Origin: Marinobacter mobilis
GTDB taxonomy: Bacteria; Pseudomonadota; Gammaproteobacteria; Pseudomonadales; Oleiphilaceae
Assembly (NCBI RefSeq): GCF_900106945.1
Contig: NZ_FNNE01000007.1
Span: 186,001-250,000 of the forward strand
Direction: 5' to 3'
Length of the DNA: 64,000 nt
The translations under genes were made by a program, and so were the position numbers. How positions within the stretch are numbered: the first letter of the stretch is position 1; every line of letters starts with the position of its first letter. Shown here piece by piece: positions 1 through 10,259 of this stretch. The notes below the pieces were generated by a model. It ran no database searches, was not told where the DNA came from, and saw only the letters and a list, made by a program, of their open reading frames with translations.

Positions 1-623
1 ATTCTGCGGGCATCCGGGGACTCATAATCGCCACCGGCCAGCTGCAACAGGGTAGCACCGGATAACCCTCGCAGTCTGACCGTCGGCGCCGGAGCCAGCA
101 CAATCCCCTGCTCCGGCTCATAACAGTACACGCCAGCCGGATCGACATCCGCGCCGGTGTCCGTCGCCTTTCCCCAATCGAAGCCATAGCCAAGAGCCTC
201 GGCAAAGGCCACCTCGAAACGGCGCAATACCGGCTCCACGTCGACGCTAAGGGACAGTTCAGCCAGGGTGTGGATGTAGGCGGCAAACAAGTGTGGATGG
301 GCGTCACCAGCGGGCAGAACCCGCTGCAGCAATTCATTGATATACAGACCACTGTATAGATTGACGGTTCCCTTCAGGGCATCAGCCTGACGCACCTCAA
401 CCTGAACCAGGGTCTTGAGCTCAGACCGGCCCTGCCAGTCGACCAATACTGGCTGGAACGGCTGGAGCTGGGCTTTTAAAGGACTGCGGGACGAGTTGGC
501 CCCCTTGGCAACAACGGTCAGACGACCGCCGTTGAGGGAAAACAGATCCACCAGGAGACTGGTCTCCCGGTAGGGACGGCGATGCAAAACGTAGGCGGGT
601 TCACCCTGAACAGAGCCAGGCAC
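1..623 (-). CDS. recO: DNA repair protein RecO (3' end cut by window edge)
   Basis: RecO helps load RecA on SSB-coated DNA in the RecFOR gap-repair pathway. Reading the minus strand from a GTG at 623 gives an uninterrupted frame to base 1, about 207 codons of a family of roughly 230-245 residues, so only the C-terminus is missing. The N-terminus carries the RecO OB-fold opening (AYVLHRRPYRETSLLVDLFS, then VAKGA). The GTG is chosen because GAGG lies 5 nt upstream and the frame is closed by a TGA further up; no ATG is available. It begins 7 nt after the era stop, so it is probably co-transcribed with era. Identification is from sequence pattern and the usual era-recO order. Confidence 0.9.
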   Translation of the reverse strand, partial: MPGSVQGEPAYVLHRRPYRETSLLVDLFSLNGGRLTVVAKGANSSRSPLKAQLQPFQPVLVDWQGRSELKTLVQVEVRQADALKGTVNLYSGLYINELLQRVLPAGDAHPHLFAAYIHTLAELSLSVDVEPVLRRFEVAFAEALGYGFDWGKATDTGADVDPAGVYCYEPEQGIVLAPAPTVRLRGLSGATLLQLAGGDYESPDARR

Positions 624-630
624 GACAGCC

Positions 631-1548
631 TCAGAGGTCGTTCATGCCCAGGCTCTTGAGCGCCCGGTCGCTGTCGGCCCAGCCTCGTTTTACCTTGACC
701 CAAAGCCGGAGCATAACCTTACAGTCAAACAGTCGCTCCATGTCCTGACGGGCTTCCTGGCCAATCAGCCTCAGACGCTCGCCCTTATCGCCTATAACGA
801 TTTTTTTCTGGCCTTCACGTTCCACCAGAATCAGCGCAGATACGTGCAGGGTCTTGCCCTGACGCTTGAACTCTTCGATCTCAACAGCGACGGAGTATGG
901 CAACTCGGCACCGAGCTGACGGGTGATCTTTTCGCGCACCATTTCCGAAGCCAGAAAACGCTCACTGCGGTCGGTGATCTGATCGTCCGGGTAAAAATGC
1001 ACGCTCTGCGGCAGGAATCGACCAACCGCCTCTTCGAGGGGCTGGAGGTTGGTTCCCCGCAGCGCCGACAGCGGGATGATTTCAGCGAAATCCCGCTTCT
1101 TCGACAGCATGTCCAGGTGCGGCAGCAGCATATCCCGCTTCTCGATCTTGTCGACCTTGTTGACCGCCAGAATCACCGGACAGGTCAGCTTTGACAACTT
1201 CTCGAGCACCATCTCGTCTGCGGTTGTCCAGGTCATCATGTCGATCACAAACACCACCACATCCACGTCAATCAGCGCGGAGGTGGCCGCCTTGTTCATG
1301 TACTTGTTGAGGGCTCGGGGCTCCTCTTCGTGCATTCCCGGCGTATCCACATAGATCGCCTGAACCGGCCCGTCGGTCTTGATCCCCAGCACCTGGTGGC
1401 GGGTCGTCTGGGGCTTGCGGGAGGTAATACTGAGCTTCTGCCCCAGAATGTGGTTCAGCAGCGTTGATTTGCCAACGTTGGGGCGGCCCACAATGGCCAC
1501 GAAGCCACAACGACTGTTGGGATCCTCCGGGCGGGTAATATCCATCAT
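631..1548 (-). CDS. era: GTPase Era
   Basis: Era is an essential GTPase that binds the 3' end of 16S rRNA during 30S maturation. The 305-residue product has the G1 loop GRPNVGKST at residues 21-29, the switch and G3 motif DTPGMH, the G4 motif NKVD, and a C-terminal KH RNA-binding domain with [11 protein letters not shown]. Length is normal for the family. Its ATG shares one base with the stop codon of rnc, so translation is probably coupled; recO follows directly. This is the standard rnc-era-recO arrangement. Confidence 0.97.
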   Translation of the reverse strand: MMDITRPEDPNSRCGFVAIVGRPNVGKSTLLNHILGQKLSITSRKPQTTRHQVLGIKTDGPVQAIYVDTPGMHEEEPRALNKYMNKAATSALIDVDVVVFVIDMMTWTTADEMVLEKLSKLTCPVILAVNKVDKIEKRDMLLPHLDMLSKKRDFAEIIPLSALRGTNLQPLEEAVGRFLPQSVHFYPDDQITDRSERFLASEMVREKITRQLGAELPYSVAVEIEEFKRQGKTLHVSALILVEREGQKKIVIGDKGERLRLIGQEARQDMERLFDCKVMLRLWVKVKRGWADSDRALKSLGMNDL

Positions 1549-2237
1549 CAGTCGTTCTCCACTCCAAGGGACTTCAGCGCGCTTCGCGCTGCCTGCTGCT
1601 CGGCAATCCGGCGACTGCTGCCAACCCCGGAGGTCTTGCGATCCAGCGAGGGCAGCACACAGGAAACGTGGAAGGTCTGGGCGTGAGCCTCACCATCCAC
1701 GGAAATAACATCGTATCGGGGTAACGGATACTGCCGCGACTGCAGATATTCCTGCAGGCGGGTTTTCGGATCCTTTTGGGTGTCCTGCAGATTGAGGCTC
1801 TGCAGCCGCTCCTCAAACCAGCGCAGAACCTGCTGGCGACAGGTCTCAAAATCGCTGTCGAGGTAGATCGCACCAATGATCGACTCCACCGCATCGGCGA
1901 GAATCGACTCACGGCGGTAACCGCCGCTCTTCAGCTCGCCGGAACCCAGCCGCAGGTAACGCCCGAGATCGAATTCACGGCCGATTTCAGCCAGGGTCAC
2001 GCCCTTGACCATACGGGCCCGCAAACGACTCAGCTGTCCTTCCCGCGCCTTCTCGAACTGGTGATACAGGTGCTCGGCGATGACCATGTTAACGATGGAG
2101 TCACCAAGAAACTCCAGACGCTCATTGTTCTGGTTGCCAAAACTGCGGTGGGTCAGCGCCAGCAGCAGGTGATCCGGTTGACGGAACTGATAGCCAATCC
2201 GGCGCTGAAGCTGATCGAGGTCGGGTTTTGAACTCAC
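1548..2237 (-). CDS. rnc: Ribonuclease III
   Basis: RNase III is a double-strand-specific endonuclease that processes rRNA precursors and structured mRNAs. The 229-residue protein contains the catalytic signature [10 protein letters not shown] at residues 38-47, the second acidic cluster near [14 protein letters not shown], and a C-terminal double-stranded RNA-binding domain from about residue 155 ([11 protein letters not shown] to AARSALKSL). Its start overlaps the upstream DUF4845 gene by 4 nt (ATGA) and its stop overlaps era by one base, indicating a tightly coupled operon. Confidence 0.97.
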   Translation of the reverse strand: MSSKPDLDQLQRRIGYQFRQPDHLLLALTHRSFGNQNNERLEFLGDSIVNMVIAEHLYHQFEKAREGQLSRLRARMVKGVTLAEIGREFDLGRYLRLGSGELKSGGYRRESILADAVESIIGAIYLDSDFETCRQQVLRWFEERLQSLNLQDTQKDPKTRLQEYLQSRQYPLPRYDVISVDGEAHAQTFHVSCVLPSLDRKTSGVGSSRRIAEQQAARSALKSLGVEND

Positions 2238-2623
2238 TTGCCCTTCATCTCGTACTCGTGGCTGAAGTAGACAACCGCATCGACGTTGTAAAACATTTCG
2301 GTACGGATTTCATAGTCAACCTTGATGATGACGAACTCGCCGTTCTTTTCGACGGCAATGTTCTGAGGGTTGAACCCTCGTACATTGTTTACGCTGAGCC
2401 GACGGTTAATCAGATCCATCACCCGCGCCGGGCCCATCTCGGACAAACCTTCTGAGCCATCAAGGCTTTCAATCGCTTCCTGGATGGTGACGTCATCCAG
2501 GTAAATCGGGCCCAGTTTAATGGCCATGGTGAGCAGGCCACCAAAAAACAGCACCATCACCAGCATGGTAATGGTTGAAGCCCCTCGGTGTTTTCTGATG
2601 CTGGACAGTCCGTCTCTTGTCAT
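2234..2623 (-). CDS. DUF4845 membrane-anchored protein
   Basis: A small 129-residue protein with one N-terminal transmembrane segment (about residues 18-40, [20 protein letters not shown]) after a short basic cytoplasmic end, then a periplasmic or extracytoplasmic domain. It matches the DUF4845 family that commonly sits between lepB and rnc in Pseudomonas-like bacteria. No function is established. The ATGA overlap with rnc and the 27-nt gap to lepB place it in the lepB operon, so a link with signal peptidase I or the envelope is possible but only inferred from position. Confidence 0.85.
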   Translation of the reverse strand: MTRDGLSSIRKHRGASTITMLVMVLFFGGLLTMAIKLGPIYLDDVTIQEAIESLDGSEGLSEMGPARVMDLINRRLSVNNVRGFNPQNIAVEKNGEFVIIKVDYEIRTEMFYNVDAVVYFSHEYEMKGK

Positions 2624-2650
2624 TACTCGTACGCCTTGTTCTTTTGGAGG

Positions 2651-3445
2651 TTATTCAATACCACCGACCCGATCAAAGGTCGGAAGGCTGGTGAAGGATT
2701 TCCAGTGCATCCAGATAGCGAAGGCCTTGCCTACAACCAATTCGTCCGGGACGGTGCCCCAGAAGCGACTGTCATTACTGTTATCGCGGTTGTCGCCCAT
2801 CATGAAATAGTGCCCCTCAGGCACAACCCACTCGCCCTCACCGGCCCCGCTCTGGCGCCCCATGGTTAGATAGATATCGTGCGGCACATCGCCGAGAGTT
2901 TCCCGCCGGAGTTCAACCGGCGGCAGGCGGGCGACAAACTCGCTCAACACGACCTCACCGTTTACGTAGAGGGTCTTGTTACGGTAGCGGATGTGATCCC
3001 CCGGCAAACCGATCACCCGTTTAATATAGTTGGTTTTACCATCCAGAGGGACCTTGAACACCATCACGTCGCCGCGCTGAGGGTCGCCAATATCAACAAT
3101 CTTGGTCCCAACCACCGGTAACCGCAATCCGTAGGCAAACTTGTTTACCAGGATGAAGTCATCGACTTCCAGCGTGGGCAGCATGGAACCGGATGGAATG
3201 GTGAAGGGCTCAACCAGGAACGAACGCAATACAAGGACAATCGCCAGTACCGGAAAAAACGAACGGCTCAGGTCGACCAGATACGGTTCCTTCTCGTCGT
3301 CTTCCGTCCCACCGCTCTGGGCGACCCCACCTTCCGCAGCCAGACGGGCAACCCGTCGGGGCTTCAGGTACACCAGGTCCAGCAACCAGATCAGGCCAGT
3401 CGCCAGGGTCAGTACGACCAGAATCAGCGGGAAATTGATATCCAT
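2651..3445 (-). CDS. lepB: Signal peptidase I
   Basis: LepB is the inner-membrane serine protease that removes signal peptides from Sec and Tat substrates on the periplasmic side. The 264-residue protein has two N-terminal membrane segments (about 5-27 and 62-78), the box PSGSM with predicted nucleophile Ser87, the general-base box IKRVIGLPGD with Lys142, and the late signature MGDNRDNSNDSRFWG. It lies 7 nt after lepA, the classic lepA-lepB pair. All catalytic residues are present. Confidence 0.97.
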   Translation of the reverse strand: MDINFPLILVVLTLATGLIWLLDLVYLKPRRVARLAAEGGVAQSGGTEDDEKEPYLVDLSRSFFPVLAIVLVLRSFLVEPFTIPSGSMLPTLEVDDFILVNKFAYGLRLPVVGTKIVDIGDPQRGDVMVFKVPLDGKTNYIKRVIGLPGDHIRYRNKTLYVNGEVVLSEFVARLPPVELRRETLGDVPHDIYLTMGRQSGAGEGEWVVPEGHYFMMGDNRDNSNDSRFWGTVPDELVVGKAFAIWMHWKSFTSLPTFDRVGGIE

Positions 3446-3452
3446 AAAAGTC

Positions 3453-5255
3453 CTAGTTATCCACTTTCAGTACCGCAAGGAAGGCATCCTGCGGCACTTC
3501 CACATTACCCAACTGCTTCATGCGCTTCTTGCCTTCCTTCTGTTTCTGCAGCAGCTTCTTCTTACGGCTGACGTCGCCACCGTAACACTTGGCCGTTACA
3601 TTCTTACGCAGCGCCTTGACCGTCACCCGGGAGACAACCTGGTTGCCGATCGCGGCCTGGATGGCAATATCGAACATCTGCCGCGGAATGAGTTCTTTCA
3701 TTTTTTCAACCAACGCCCGACCACGGTAATGGGCCTGATCCTTGTGCAGGATCAACGCCAGAGCATCGACCCGCTCGCCGTTGATCAACACATCCAGGCG
3801 CACCAGGTTGGCCGGCTGAAAGCGGACGAAATGATAGTCCAGCGATGCGAAACCCCGGCTCGCGGACTTGATACGGTCGAAGAAGTCCATGACCACTTCC
3901 GCCATTGGCAGCTCATAGGTGAGCTGCACCTGGGTCGACAGGAAATGCATGTTTTTCTGGATGCCACGCTTATCTTCACACAGAGCAATGACATTACCCA
4001 GATGCTCCTGGGGCACCAGGATATTCGCCTCAACGATGGGCTCGCGCATTTCCTCAATGGAACCAATATCCGGCAACCGTGACGGGTTATCTACCGACAC
4101 GGTCTCACCCCGAGTGGTCAGCACTTCATAGATGACCGTCGGCGCCGTCGTGATCAGCTCCAGGTTATATTCCCGCTCCAGCCGTTCCTGGATGATTTCC
4201 ATGTGCAGCATGCCCAGGAAGCCACAGCGGAAGCCAAAACCGAGGGCATCGGAGTTTTCCGGTTCGTAGAACAGGGAAGCGTCATTTAGGGTGAGTTTTT
4301 CCAGGGCATCCCGGAAATCGTCATAATCGTCAGAACGGATCGGGAACAGCCCTGCGTAGACCTGCGGCTTGACCTTCTGGAAACCCGGCAATGCCTTGGC
4401 TTCCTCAGCACCTTTTTGGTGAACGATGGTATCCCCGACCGGTGCCCCGTGAATATCCTTGATGCCGGCCACGACAAAACCGACGTCCCCGGTACCCAGT
4501 ACCCCGGTATCGGTCAGTTTGGGCGTAAAAATGCCCACCCTGTCCGCATTCCAGGCACGCCCGGTGGACTTGATCACAATCTTGTCGCCTTTCTTGAGCG
4601 AGCCCTGAGTAACCCGCACCAGCGACACCACACCCAGGTAGTTGTCGAACCAGGAATCGATGATCAATGCTTTCAGGGGGCCATCAACATCACCGGAAGG
4701 CGGAGGAATTCGCTTGATCAGATCCTCCAGCACGTCCTCAACACCAAGCCCGCTCTTGGCACTGCAGCGGACAGCGTCGGCCGCCTCGATTCCGATAATA
4801 TCCTCGATTTCCTGGGCGACACGCTCAGGCTCGGCCTGAGGCAAATCCATCTTGTTGAGCACCGGGACCACTTCCAGCCCCTGCTCAATGGCGGTGTAAC
4901 AGTTGGCAACCGACTGGGCTTCTACACCCTGACCGGCATCCACCACCAGCAGCGCCCCTTCACAGGCATAGAGAGAACGGGACACCTCGTAGGAGAAATC
5001 GACGTGGCCCGGAGTGTCGATAAAGTTCAGCTTGTACTCGATCCCATCTTTGGCCGTGTAGTTGAGGGTCACACTCTGGGCCTTGATGGTGATGCCGCGC
5101 TCCCGCTCCAGATCCATGGAGTCCAGCACCTGCTCCGCCATTTCCCGGTCACTGAGACCACCGCAAGTCTGGATAAAGCGGTCGGCCAGTGTGGATTTAC
5201 CATGATCGATATGGGCAATGATTGAAAAATTACGGATTCGGCTAAGATCAGTCAC
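3453..5255 (-). CDS. lepA: Elongation factor 4 (LepA)
   Basis: LepA (EF4) is a ribosome-associated translational GTPase that acts on stalled or mis-translocated ribosomes and in initiation. The G1 motif [16 protein letters not shown] and NKMDLP are intact, and the C-terminal LepA-specific domain ends in AVLKVDN. I choose the GTG at 5255, which gives [10 protein letters not shown] and 600 residues, close to the E. coli length of 599. The open frame extends to 5309, but those extra 18 residues are not conserved in the family. A TTG at 5261 with TGAG upstream is the other candidate. Confidence 0.95.
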   Translation of the reverse strand: MTDLSRIRNFSIIAHIDHGKSTLADRFIQTCGGLSDREMAEQVLDSMDLERERGITIKAQSVTLNYTAKDGIEYKLNFIDTPGHVDFSYEVSRSLYACEGALLVVDAGQGVEAQSVANCYTAIEQGLEVVPVLNKMDLPQAEPERVAQEIEDIIGIEAADAVRCSAKSGLGVEDVLEDLIKRIPPPSGDVDGPLKALIIDSWFDNYLGVVSLVRVTQGSLKKGDKIVIKSTGRAWNADRVGIFTPKLTDTGVLGTGDVGFVVAGIKDIHGAPVGDTIVHQKGAEEAKALPGFQKVKPQVYAGLFPIRSDDYDDFRDALEKLTLNDASLFYEPENSDALGFGFRCGFLGMLHMEIIQERLEREYNLELITTAPTVIYEVLTTRGETVSVDNPSRLPDIGSIEEMREPIVEANILVPQEHLGNVIALCEDKRGIQKNMHFLSTQVQLTYELPMAEVVMDFFDRIKSASRGFASLDYHFVRFQPANLVRLDVLINGERVDALALILHKDQAHYRGRALVEKMKELIPRQMFDIAIQAAIGNQVVSRVTVKALRKNVTAKCYGGDVSRKKKLLQKQKEGKKRMKQLGNVEVPQDAFLAVLKVDN

Positions 5256-5396
5256 AGACAATGGATACTCATAAAAGACGATAAACGCGCCCCGGGGTCG
5301 GATAAACAACAGGTTTCCGGGGCTGCCCGGAAACCGCTGACCTTCGGGTTCAGCAACGCGGTGATTCTACCGGTTACCGACTGGCAATGCCATGAT

Positions 5397-8123
5397 TCAG
5401 GAGATCAATGAGCGCTCATACTGGCGCACCAGGAAGCCAATCAGCGCATCCTCATCCAGCGGGTAGCTGAACAGGTTCCCCTGACACTGGGCGCAACCCG
5501 CGCCCTTGAGGAAACTGAGCTGCTGGGGCGTTTCCACCCCCTCTGCAACGACGGTGAGATGCAGCTTTCTGGCCAGCGCTATGACGGCGGACGCTACGTC
5601 AGTGGCACTGACGTTATAGGGGATATCGCGGATGAAACAATGGTCAATCTTGACCGCATCCAGCGGCAGCTGTTGCAGCGTCGCCAGCGAACACGCCCCG
5701 GTACCGAAGTCATCGAGGATCAGGCAAACCCCCAGGTCGTGAAGTGCACCCAGCAGTTCCCGCAAGTGACGGGGGTCTTCGTTCAGCAACTCGGCCGGCA
5801 TTTCCAGCTCAAGACGCTCGGGGTAAACGCCCGTTTCAGTGATCACCTGGCGGAACAGATCGAGGAAGCCTGCGTCCATCACCTGCTTCACCGATACATT
5901 GACGGCAACCTTCAGGTCTTCAAAACCGGCCCGTTCAAGCGCCTGAATCTGGATACAGGCCTGCCGAAGCGCCATTTCTCCCAGCCGGATAATCAACCCG
6001 GTTTCTTCTGCAAGGTGAATGAATTGCTGCGCCGATACCAACCCCTTTTCCGGATGCTGCCAGCGCACAAACGCCTCGACACCCAGCACCTTCTCGGTTT
6101 CCAGATCCACCTTGGGCTGGTAGTGCAGCACAAAGCGATCCGCATCCAGCGCCGCCGCCAGCTCTTCCTGCTGCAACAGCCGTCGGGCGGCCTTGATGTT
6201 CATTGCCGGGGTAAAGAACTGGTAGTTATTGCGACCGCTTTCCTTGGCCCGGTACATGGCCAGGTCGGCATACTTCATCAGGGTTCCGGGATCTTCGCTG
6301 TCGTAGGGAATCATGGTCACCCCGATACTGACCGTCACCCCGACTTCATGCTCGTTCAGACGAATGCGCTGGCACAACCGGCGCAAAATCGTTTCCGCAA
6401 CTTTCGCAGCGGCTTCAGGACTGCTGATCCGCGACAGCAGCACCACAAACTCATCCCCCCCCAGCCGCGCCACTGAGTCATCCTCACGCACACAGCCGGT
6501 CAACCAGCGCGCCACCTGTTGCAGCAGCTCATCACCGGCGTCATGCCCCAGGGTGTCATTGATTCTCTTGAAGCCGTCCAGATCCAGGAACATCAGGGCC
6601 GCAGGCTCTTCCGTACGACGGCAGCGACGCACCACATGGGTCAGGCGGTCACGAAACAACTGGCGGTTGGCCAGACCGGTAAGCGGATCATAGAACGCCA
6701 GCCGGTGGAGTTCCGTTTGCGCCGCCTTGAGCTGGGTCAGGTCTCGGAGGCTGAGCACCACCCCATCAACCCCCGGCACATCCAGCATGGAGGTGTAGGT
6801 ACCTTCCATATCCCGCCACTCATCGTTGGCATCACGAACCCTCGCCCGCACCACCGGAAGCTGTCGGCCAGGTTGCCCCTGAGCTTCTTCAAAACCGGTC
6901 TGAAGCTGAGCCCAGTCATCGGAATGCACCAGGCTTTCGAGGTCCATGCCTTTCAGGTCGTCGGCACTGAAACCGAGGATATCCTTACTGGATGGGCTGG
7001 CATAACGGGGCTCACCGGTACGATCTAGCACCAGAGTGATATTTGCCGCACCTTCCGTAATCGCGCGATAACGACCTGCACTAACCTGAGCCATAAGCCG
7101 GGAACGCAGCAGTATCAGCGCAATCAAAGCCAGCAAAAGACTGATGACAATGCCCGCCGCCAACACAATCGGTGGGCGAGGGTCTGACGCCAGGTAGTCA
7201 AAGGCCGGAGTGGAACGGGTCTGAAGCAGCCAGGTCCGGCCGCCATGGGAAATCTGCTGGGTTTTCTCAAAACTGAACTCGTTGTCCAGCGAACCCAGGT
7301 TGGAACCGTACATCAGGGACTCACGGTTCACCAGATCGCCGTCATAAATACGCACGTCCAGGAAAGGCGAAATCAGGCCGACAATACCGTCCATCAGGTT
7401 ATTCATACGGAACGCACTGAACACAAAGCCTTTCAGCTGTAAATGACGCTCGGCCTCAGATTCCGGCGTCCAGCCACCGTCATAGAGCGGGAAGTACATA
7501 AGGAAACCAGCCTGATCATCCGCAACCGCTTCCTGAACCAGGACCAGTTTGCCGGTAACCGTGGGCCTGCCACTGTTCCTGGCCGCTTCCATTGCCACCC
7601 GGTGAACGCCTTCGTTAAAGGCATCGTAGCCGTATGCACGGCGGTTCTGACTGCTGTTCGGCTCCAGGAACACGATGGGAAAGTATTCATCGCGCTGACC
7701 AATGGGGCTGATGCGATAATCCGGCATACCCTGACCACGCGCCCAGCTGACATGCTCATCCATCTGCCAGTCAGCCACCCGCGCCGTGTAGCCAATCCCC
7801 TGAATACCCGGGTAGTAGCGTTCGATGTCCACACTTTCAATGTAGGTATGCCACCCCAGCCGGTCGAGTTCGGGACTGATGGCAAACAGCCCGGCGGCAC
7901 CCGCCAGCACCTGCTCATAGTTCAGCAACCGTTCTTCAATGGCCGTTTTCAATTGCAGGGACTGGGAGCGGAAGCGTGCCTCCGTGCGATCCTCGACCAG
8001 TCTGACAGACAGGTGCCAAAGCACGGCGGTGGCAAGCAGGGAAGCGATCAGCAGAAGCCAGGCGATCCAGGCATTTCTGAACCGCAACAACTGCCGCAGT
8101 GGGACATCCTTCTTGTTCAACAT
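5397..8123 (-). CDS. Membrane CHASE-PAS-GGDEF-EAL cyclic-di-GMP protein
   Basis: A 908-residue predicted cyclic-di-GMP turnover enzyme. Order of parts: membrane segment 18-40, periplasmic CHASE sensor about 75-290, second membrane segment 318-340, PAS about 353-465, GGDEF 470-635, EAL 655-900. GGDEF is intact at 555-559, and an inhibitory RxxD site (R546, D549) lies exactly five residues before it, so cyclase activity with product inhibition is expected. The EAL motif reads EAF (683-685), and the usual ITES block is replaced by MPAE (775-778). The Asn-Val-Ser, DDFGTG, AVKID, AEGVE and CQG motifs remain, so phosphodiesterase activity is plausible but uncertain. It is a single gene; the periplasmic signal is unknown. 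Confidence 0.93.
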   Translation of the reverse strand: MLNKKDVPLRQLLRFRNAWIAWLLLIASLLATAVLWHLSVRLVEDRTEARFRSQSLQLKTAIEERLLNYEQVLAGAAGLFAISPELDRLGWHTYIESVDIERYYPGIQGIGYTARVADWQMDEHVSWARGQGMPDYRISPIGQRDEYFPIVFLEPNSSQNRRAYGYDAFNEGVHRVAMEAARNSGRPTVTGKLVLVQEAVADDQAGFLMYFPLYDGGWTPESEAERHLQLKGFVFSAFRMNNLMDGIVGLISPFLDVRIYDGDLVNRESLMYGSNLGSLDNEFSFEKTQQISHGGRTWLLQTRSTPAFDYLASDPRPPIVLAAGIVISLLLALIALILLRSRLMAQVSAGRYRAITEGAANITLVLDRTGEPRYASPSSKDILGFSADDLKGMDLESLVHSDDWAQLQTGFEEAQGQPGRQLPVVRARVRDANDEWRDMEGTYTSMLDVPGVDGVVLSLRDLTQLKAAQTELHRLAFYDPLTGLANRQLFRDRLTHVVRRCRRTEEPAALMFLDLDGFKRINDTLGHDAGDELLQQVARWLTGCVREDDSVARLGGDEFVVLLSRISSPEAAAKVAETILRRLCQRIRLNEHEVGVTVSIGVTMIPYDSEDPGTLMKYADLAMYRAKESGRNNYQFFTPAMNIKAARRLLQQEELAAALDADRFVLHYQPKVDLETEKVLGVEAFVRWQHPEKGLVSAQQFIHLAEETGLIIRLGEMALRQACIQIQALERAGFEDLKVAVNVSVKQVMDAGFLDLFRQVITETGVYPERLELEMPAELLNEDPRHLRELLGALHDLGVCLILDDFGTGACSLATLQQLPLDAVKIDHCFIRDIPYNVSATDVASAVIALARKLHLTVVAEGVETPQQLSFLKGAGCAQCQGNLFSYPLDEDALIGFLVRQYERSLIS

Positions 8124-8183
8124 GTGGGTCGATCCAGTCCTTGGCTCTGTCTTGTTGTTCGACTAATCAGCAAACTATAACAA

Positions 8184-8228
8184 ACAACCCCGCGAACTGT
8201 CGTCCTTTGAAACAGTTCGCGGGGTTGT
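8184..8228 (-). terminator. Long hairpin after mucD, probable terminator
   Basis: A perfect 17-bp inverted repeat (8184-8200 and 8212-8228) with an 11-nt loop lies 36 bp beyond the mucD stop. On the minus strand it is followed by a moderately T-rich run (TTGTTATAGTTTG). It probably ends the algU-mucABCD transcript and separates it from the cyclic-di-GMP gene starting at 8123. Confidence 0.6.
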
Positions 8229-8264
8229 CATTCAGCAACGTGATTTCAGGTCAGCCCGGCGGTC

Positions 8265-9713
8265 TCAGGGGCGCATCACCAGGTAGGTTGCACGGCCCTG
8301 ACGGATGACCCGCACGGAGACCACACTGTCGTCCGGCAGCGACTGCACAGCCGCCCTGAAATCCTCAATTGAATCAATCTGGTGACGATTGATCTCAGTG
8401 ATCACGTCCTTCGGACGGATGCCCGCGTCCAGCGCCGGGCCCCGGCCTACGTCTACCACCATCACACCACCGCGAATGCCCAAAGTACCCTGCAGCTTCG
8501 GCGGAAGCTCCTCCACCACCAGACCAAGCGGTGCGGCGTTTGACTCCGGCGATTGTCCCACTTCAACCGGCTCGCTTTGGCCCTCTTCCGGCAACTGGCC
8601 AATCACCACATCCAGGTTAAGCCGCTCACCCGCGCGAATCACTTTCATACGCGCAGTGCCTCCGACCGGAGTGCGACCAACCATCGGTGGCAATTCCGAA
8701 GACAGACCAATCTCGTCGCCCTCATATTCGAGGATGATGTCCCCAGCCTGCAGACCAGCATCCTCGGCCGGAGAACCGTCCATAACCTCGGCAACCAGCG
8801 CACCACGGGGCCGGTTCAGGCCAAACGACTCGGCCAGGTCACGATTAACCTCCTGAATCAGCACGCCCAGCCAGCCGCGGGCAACACTGCCGGTATCGCG
8901 GATCTGGCGAAACACGTTCATGGCATCGTCAATGGGAATGGCAAACGAGACCCCCATAAAGCCCCCGGAACGGGTATAGATCTGAGAGTTGATACCCACC
9001 ACCTCGCCATCGAGGTTAAACAGCGGGCCGCCGGAGTTACCCGGATTTATGGCAACGTCGGTCTGAATAAACGGCACATAGTTTTCCGAAGGCAATGACC
9101 GCCCGAGCGCGCTGACGATGCCAGCGGTCACGGTGTAGTCAAAACCGAACGGAGAGCCGATCGCCAGCACCCACTCACCGGCTTGCAGGTCGTCGGAACG
9201 ACCGACGCGAACAACCGGCAGGTCATCGCCATCTTCGATTTTCAACACCGCCACATCCGAGCGGGGGTCCGTCCCCACCAGCGTGGCCGGTAACTCGCGC
9301 CGGTCACTCAGGCGGACGATAATTTCTTCCGCGCCTTCCACAACATGGTTGTTGGTGAGTACATAGCCGTCACTGGACACAATAAACCCGGAGCCCATGG
9401 AATGCTCAGGCTGAGGCTGAGGACGTCCACCGGGGGCACGACGGCGACCAAAGAAGTCCTGAAAAAACTCCGGCAACTGTTCGAGCTGGCGCTCATCGAA
9501 GGGCAGTCCACGGGCGTTTTCAGTCGCAGCCTGAGTCGTGCTGATGTTAACGACCGCACTGCTGTTTTCTTCAACAAGATCGGTAAAGTCCGGCAGGCCG
9601 CGAGCGGCCAACGCCTGCCCTCCCGAAAGCGAGGTGACCAGAAACAGTAACACAGCAGAAAGTACAACCATCCTTGAACCGCCTCTGGCAGGCTCGCACG
9701 CAGATCTTGGCAT
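8265..9713 (-). CDS. mucD: DegP/MucD-type periplasmic serine protease
   Basis: A periplasmic HtrA-family protease that degrades misfolded envelope proteins and dampens the AlgU stress response. The 482-residue protein starts with a signal peptide (hydrophobic core about 16-30, cleavage near ALA-ARG at 34-38). The trypsin-like domain has the triad His123 (TNNHVV), Asp153 (RSDVAVL) and Ser227 (GNSGGP). Two PDZ domains follow, about 275-360 and 385-480. It is last in the algU-mucABCD operon, as in Pseudomonas. Met15 is a possible alternative start, which would give a shorter signal peptide. Confidence 0.93.
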   Translation of the reverse strand: MPRSACEPARGGSRMVVLSAVLLFLVTSLSGGQALAARGLPDFTDLVEENSSAVVNISTTQAATENARGLPFDERQLEQLPEFFQDFFGRRRAPGGRPQPQPEHSMGSGFIVSSDGYVLTNNHVVEGAEEIIVRLSDRRELPATLVGTDPRSDVAVLKIEDGDDLPVVRVGRSDDLQAGEWVLAIGSPFGFDYTVTAGIVSALGRSLPSENYVPFIQTDVAINPGNSGGPLFNLDGEVVGINSQIYTRSGGFMGVSFAIPIDDAMNVFRQIRDTGSVARGWLGVLIQEVNRDLAESFGLNRPRGALVAEVMDGSPAEDAGLQAGDIILEYEGDEIGLSSELPPMVGRTPVGGTARMKVIRAGERLNLDVVIGQLPEEGQSEPVEVGQSPESNAAPLGLVVEELPPKLQGTLGIRGGVMVVDVGRGPALDAGIRPKDVITEINRHQIDSIEDFRAAVQSLPDDSVVSVRVIRQGRATYLVMRP

Positions 9714-9776
9714 TTCAAACTCCTAATGGGTCGTCTTCTTTGCGTTCATTGTGTGGTCGCCTCCGGAATTTTCAAC

Positions 9777-10259
9777 TTACGAATCTGTAGGGTTCCGCGC
9801 CATACCCTCAACGGCCAAGGTCGCTTCCGCAGTGGCACGTACGCTCAGCAACCGCGGTACATACTCGCTTCCGTGACGGCCATGAAGCAACCTCGCTACA
9901 CCAAAGCCGGCAGCCAACCCGATCACCGAACCAATAATGGCGGCGCCCTCGGTTCCGGAGCCGGCATAATGCCCGGCAACCGCCCCAAGCACGAACAGCA
10001 GCAACGGCACGGCATAGGCCAATAGTGAGGCGCCAAGCAACGCAGATTCTGCGATGGCCAGCGTAACCTCGTCCCCAACCCGCGCGCCCAGGTGATTAAC
10101 AACCTGGACCTGATTCGCCCGCCCGCCTGTGGCGCCAGCCAGCACTTTCTGACCACACCCCTGACGGGCCTTACAGCTGTTGCAAGCACTCAGACGGATT
10201 GTCTGAACCCAGATATTCTCGCCTTTGACGGCTATCACCCGCCCCGTTTCAGTAATCAT
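9777..10259 (-). CDS. mucC: RseC/MucC family membrane protein
   Basis: A 160-residue inner-membrane protein of the RseC/MucC family, whose members modulate the sigma-E response and, in E. coli, the SoxR reducing system. The N-terminal cytoplasmic part carries the family cysteine cluster CNSCKARQGCG (Cys at 27, 30 and 36 by pattern), probably able to bind a metal or redox centre. Two membrane segments follow (about 75-95 and 102-122). The ATG overlaps the mucB stop by 4 nt, so the two are translationally coupled. Biochemical function is not established for the family. Confidence 0.88.
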   Translation of the reverse strand: MITETGRVIAVKGENIWVQTIRLSACNSCKARQGCGQKVLAGATGGRANQVQVVNHLGARVGDEVTLAIAESALLGASLLAYAVPLLLFVLGAVAGHYAGSGTEGAAIIGSVIGLAAGFGVARLLHGRHGSEYVPRLLSVRATAEATLAVEGMARNPTDS

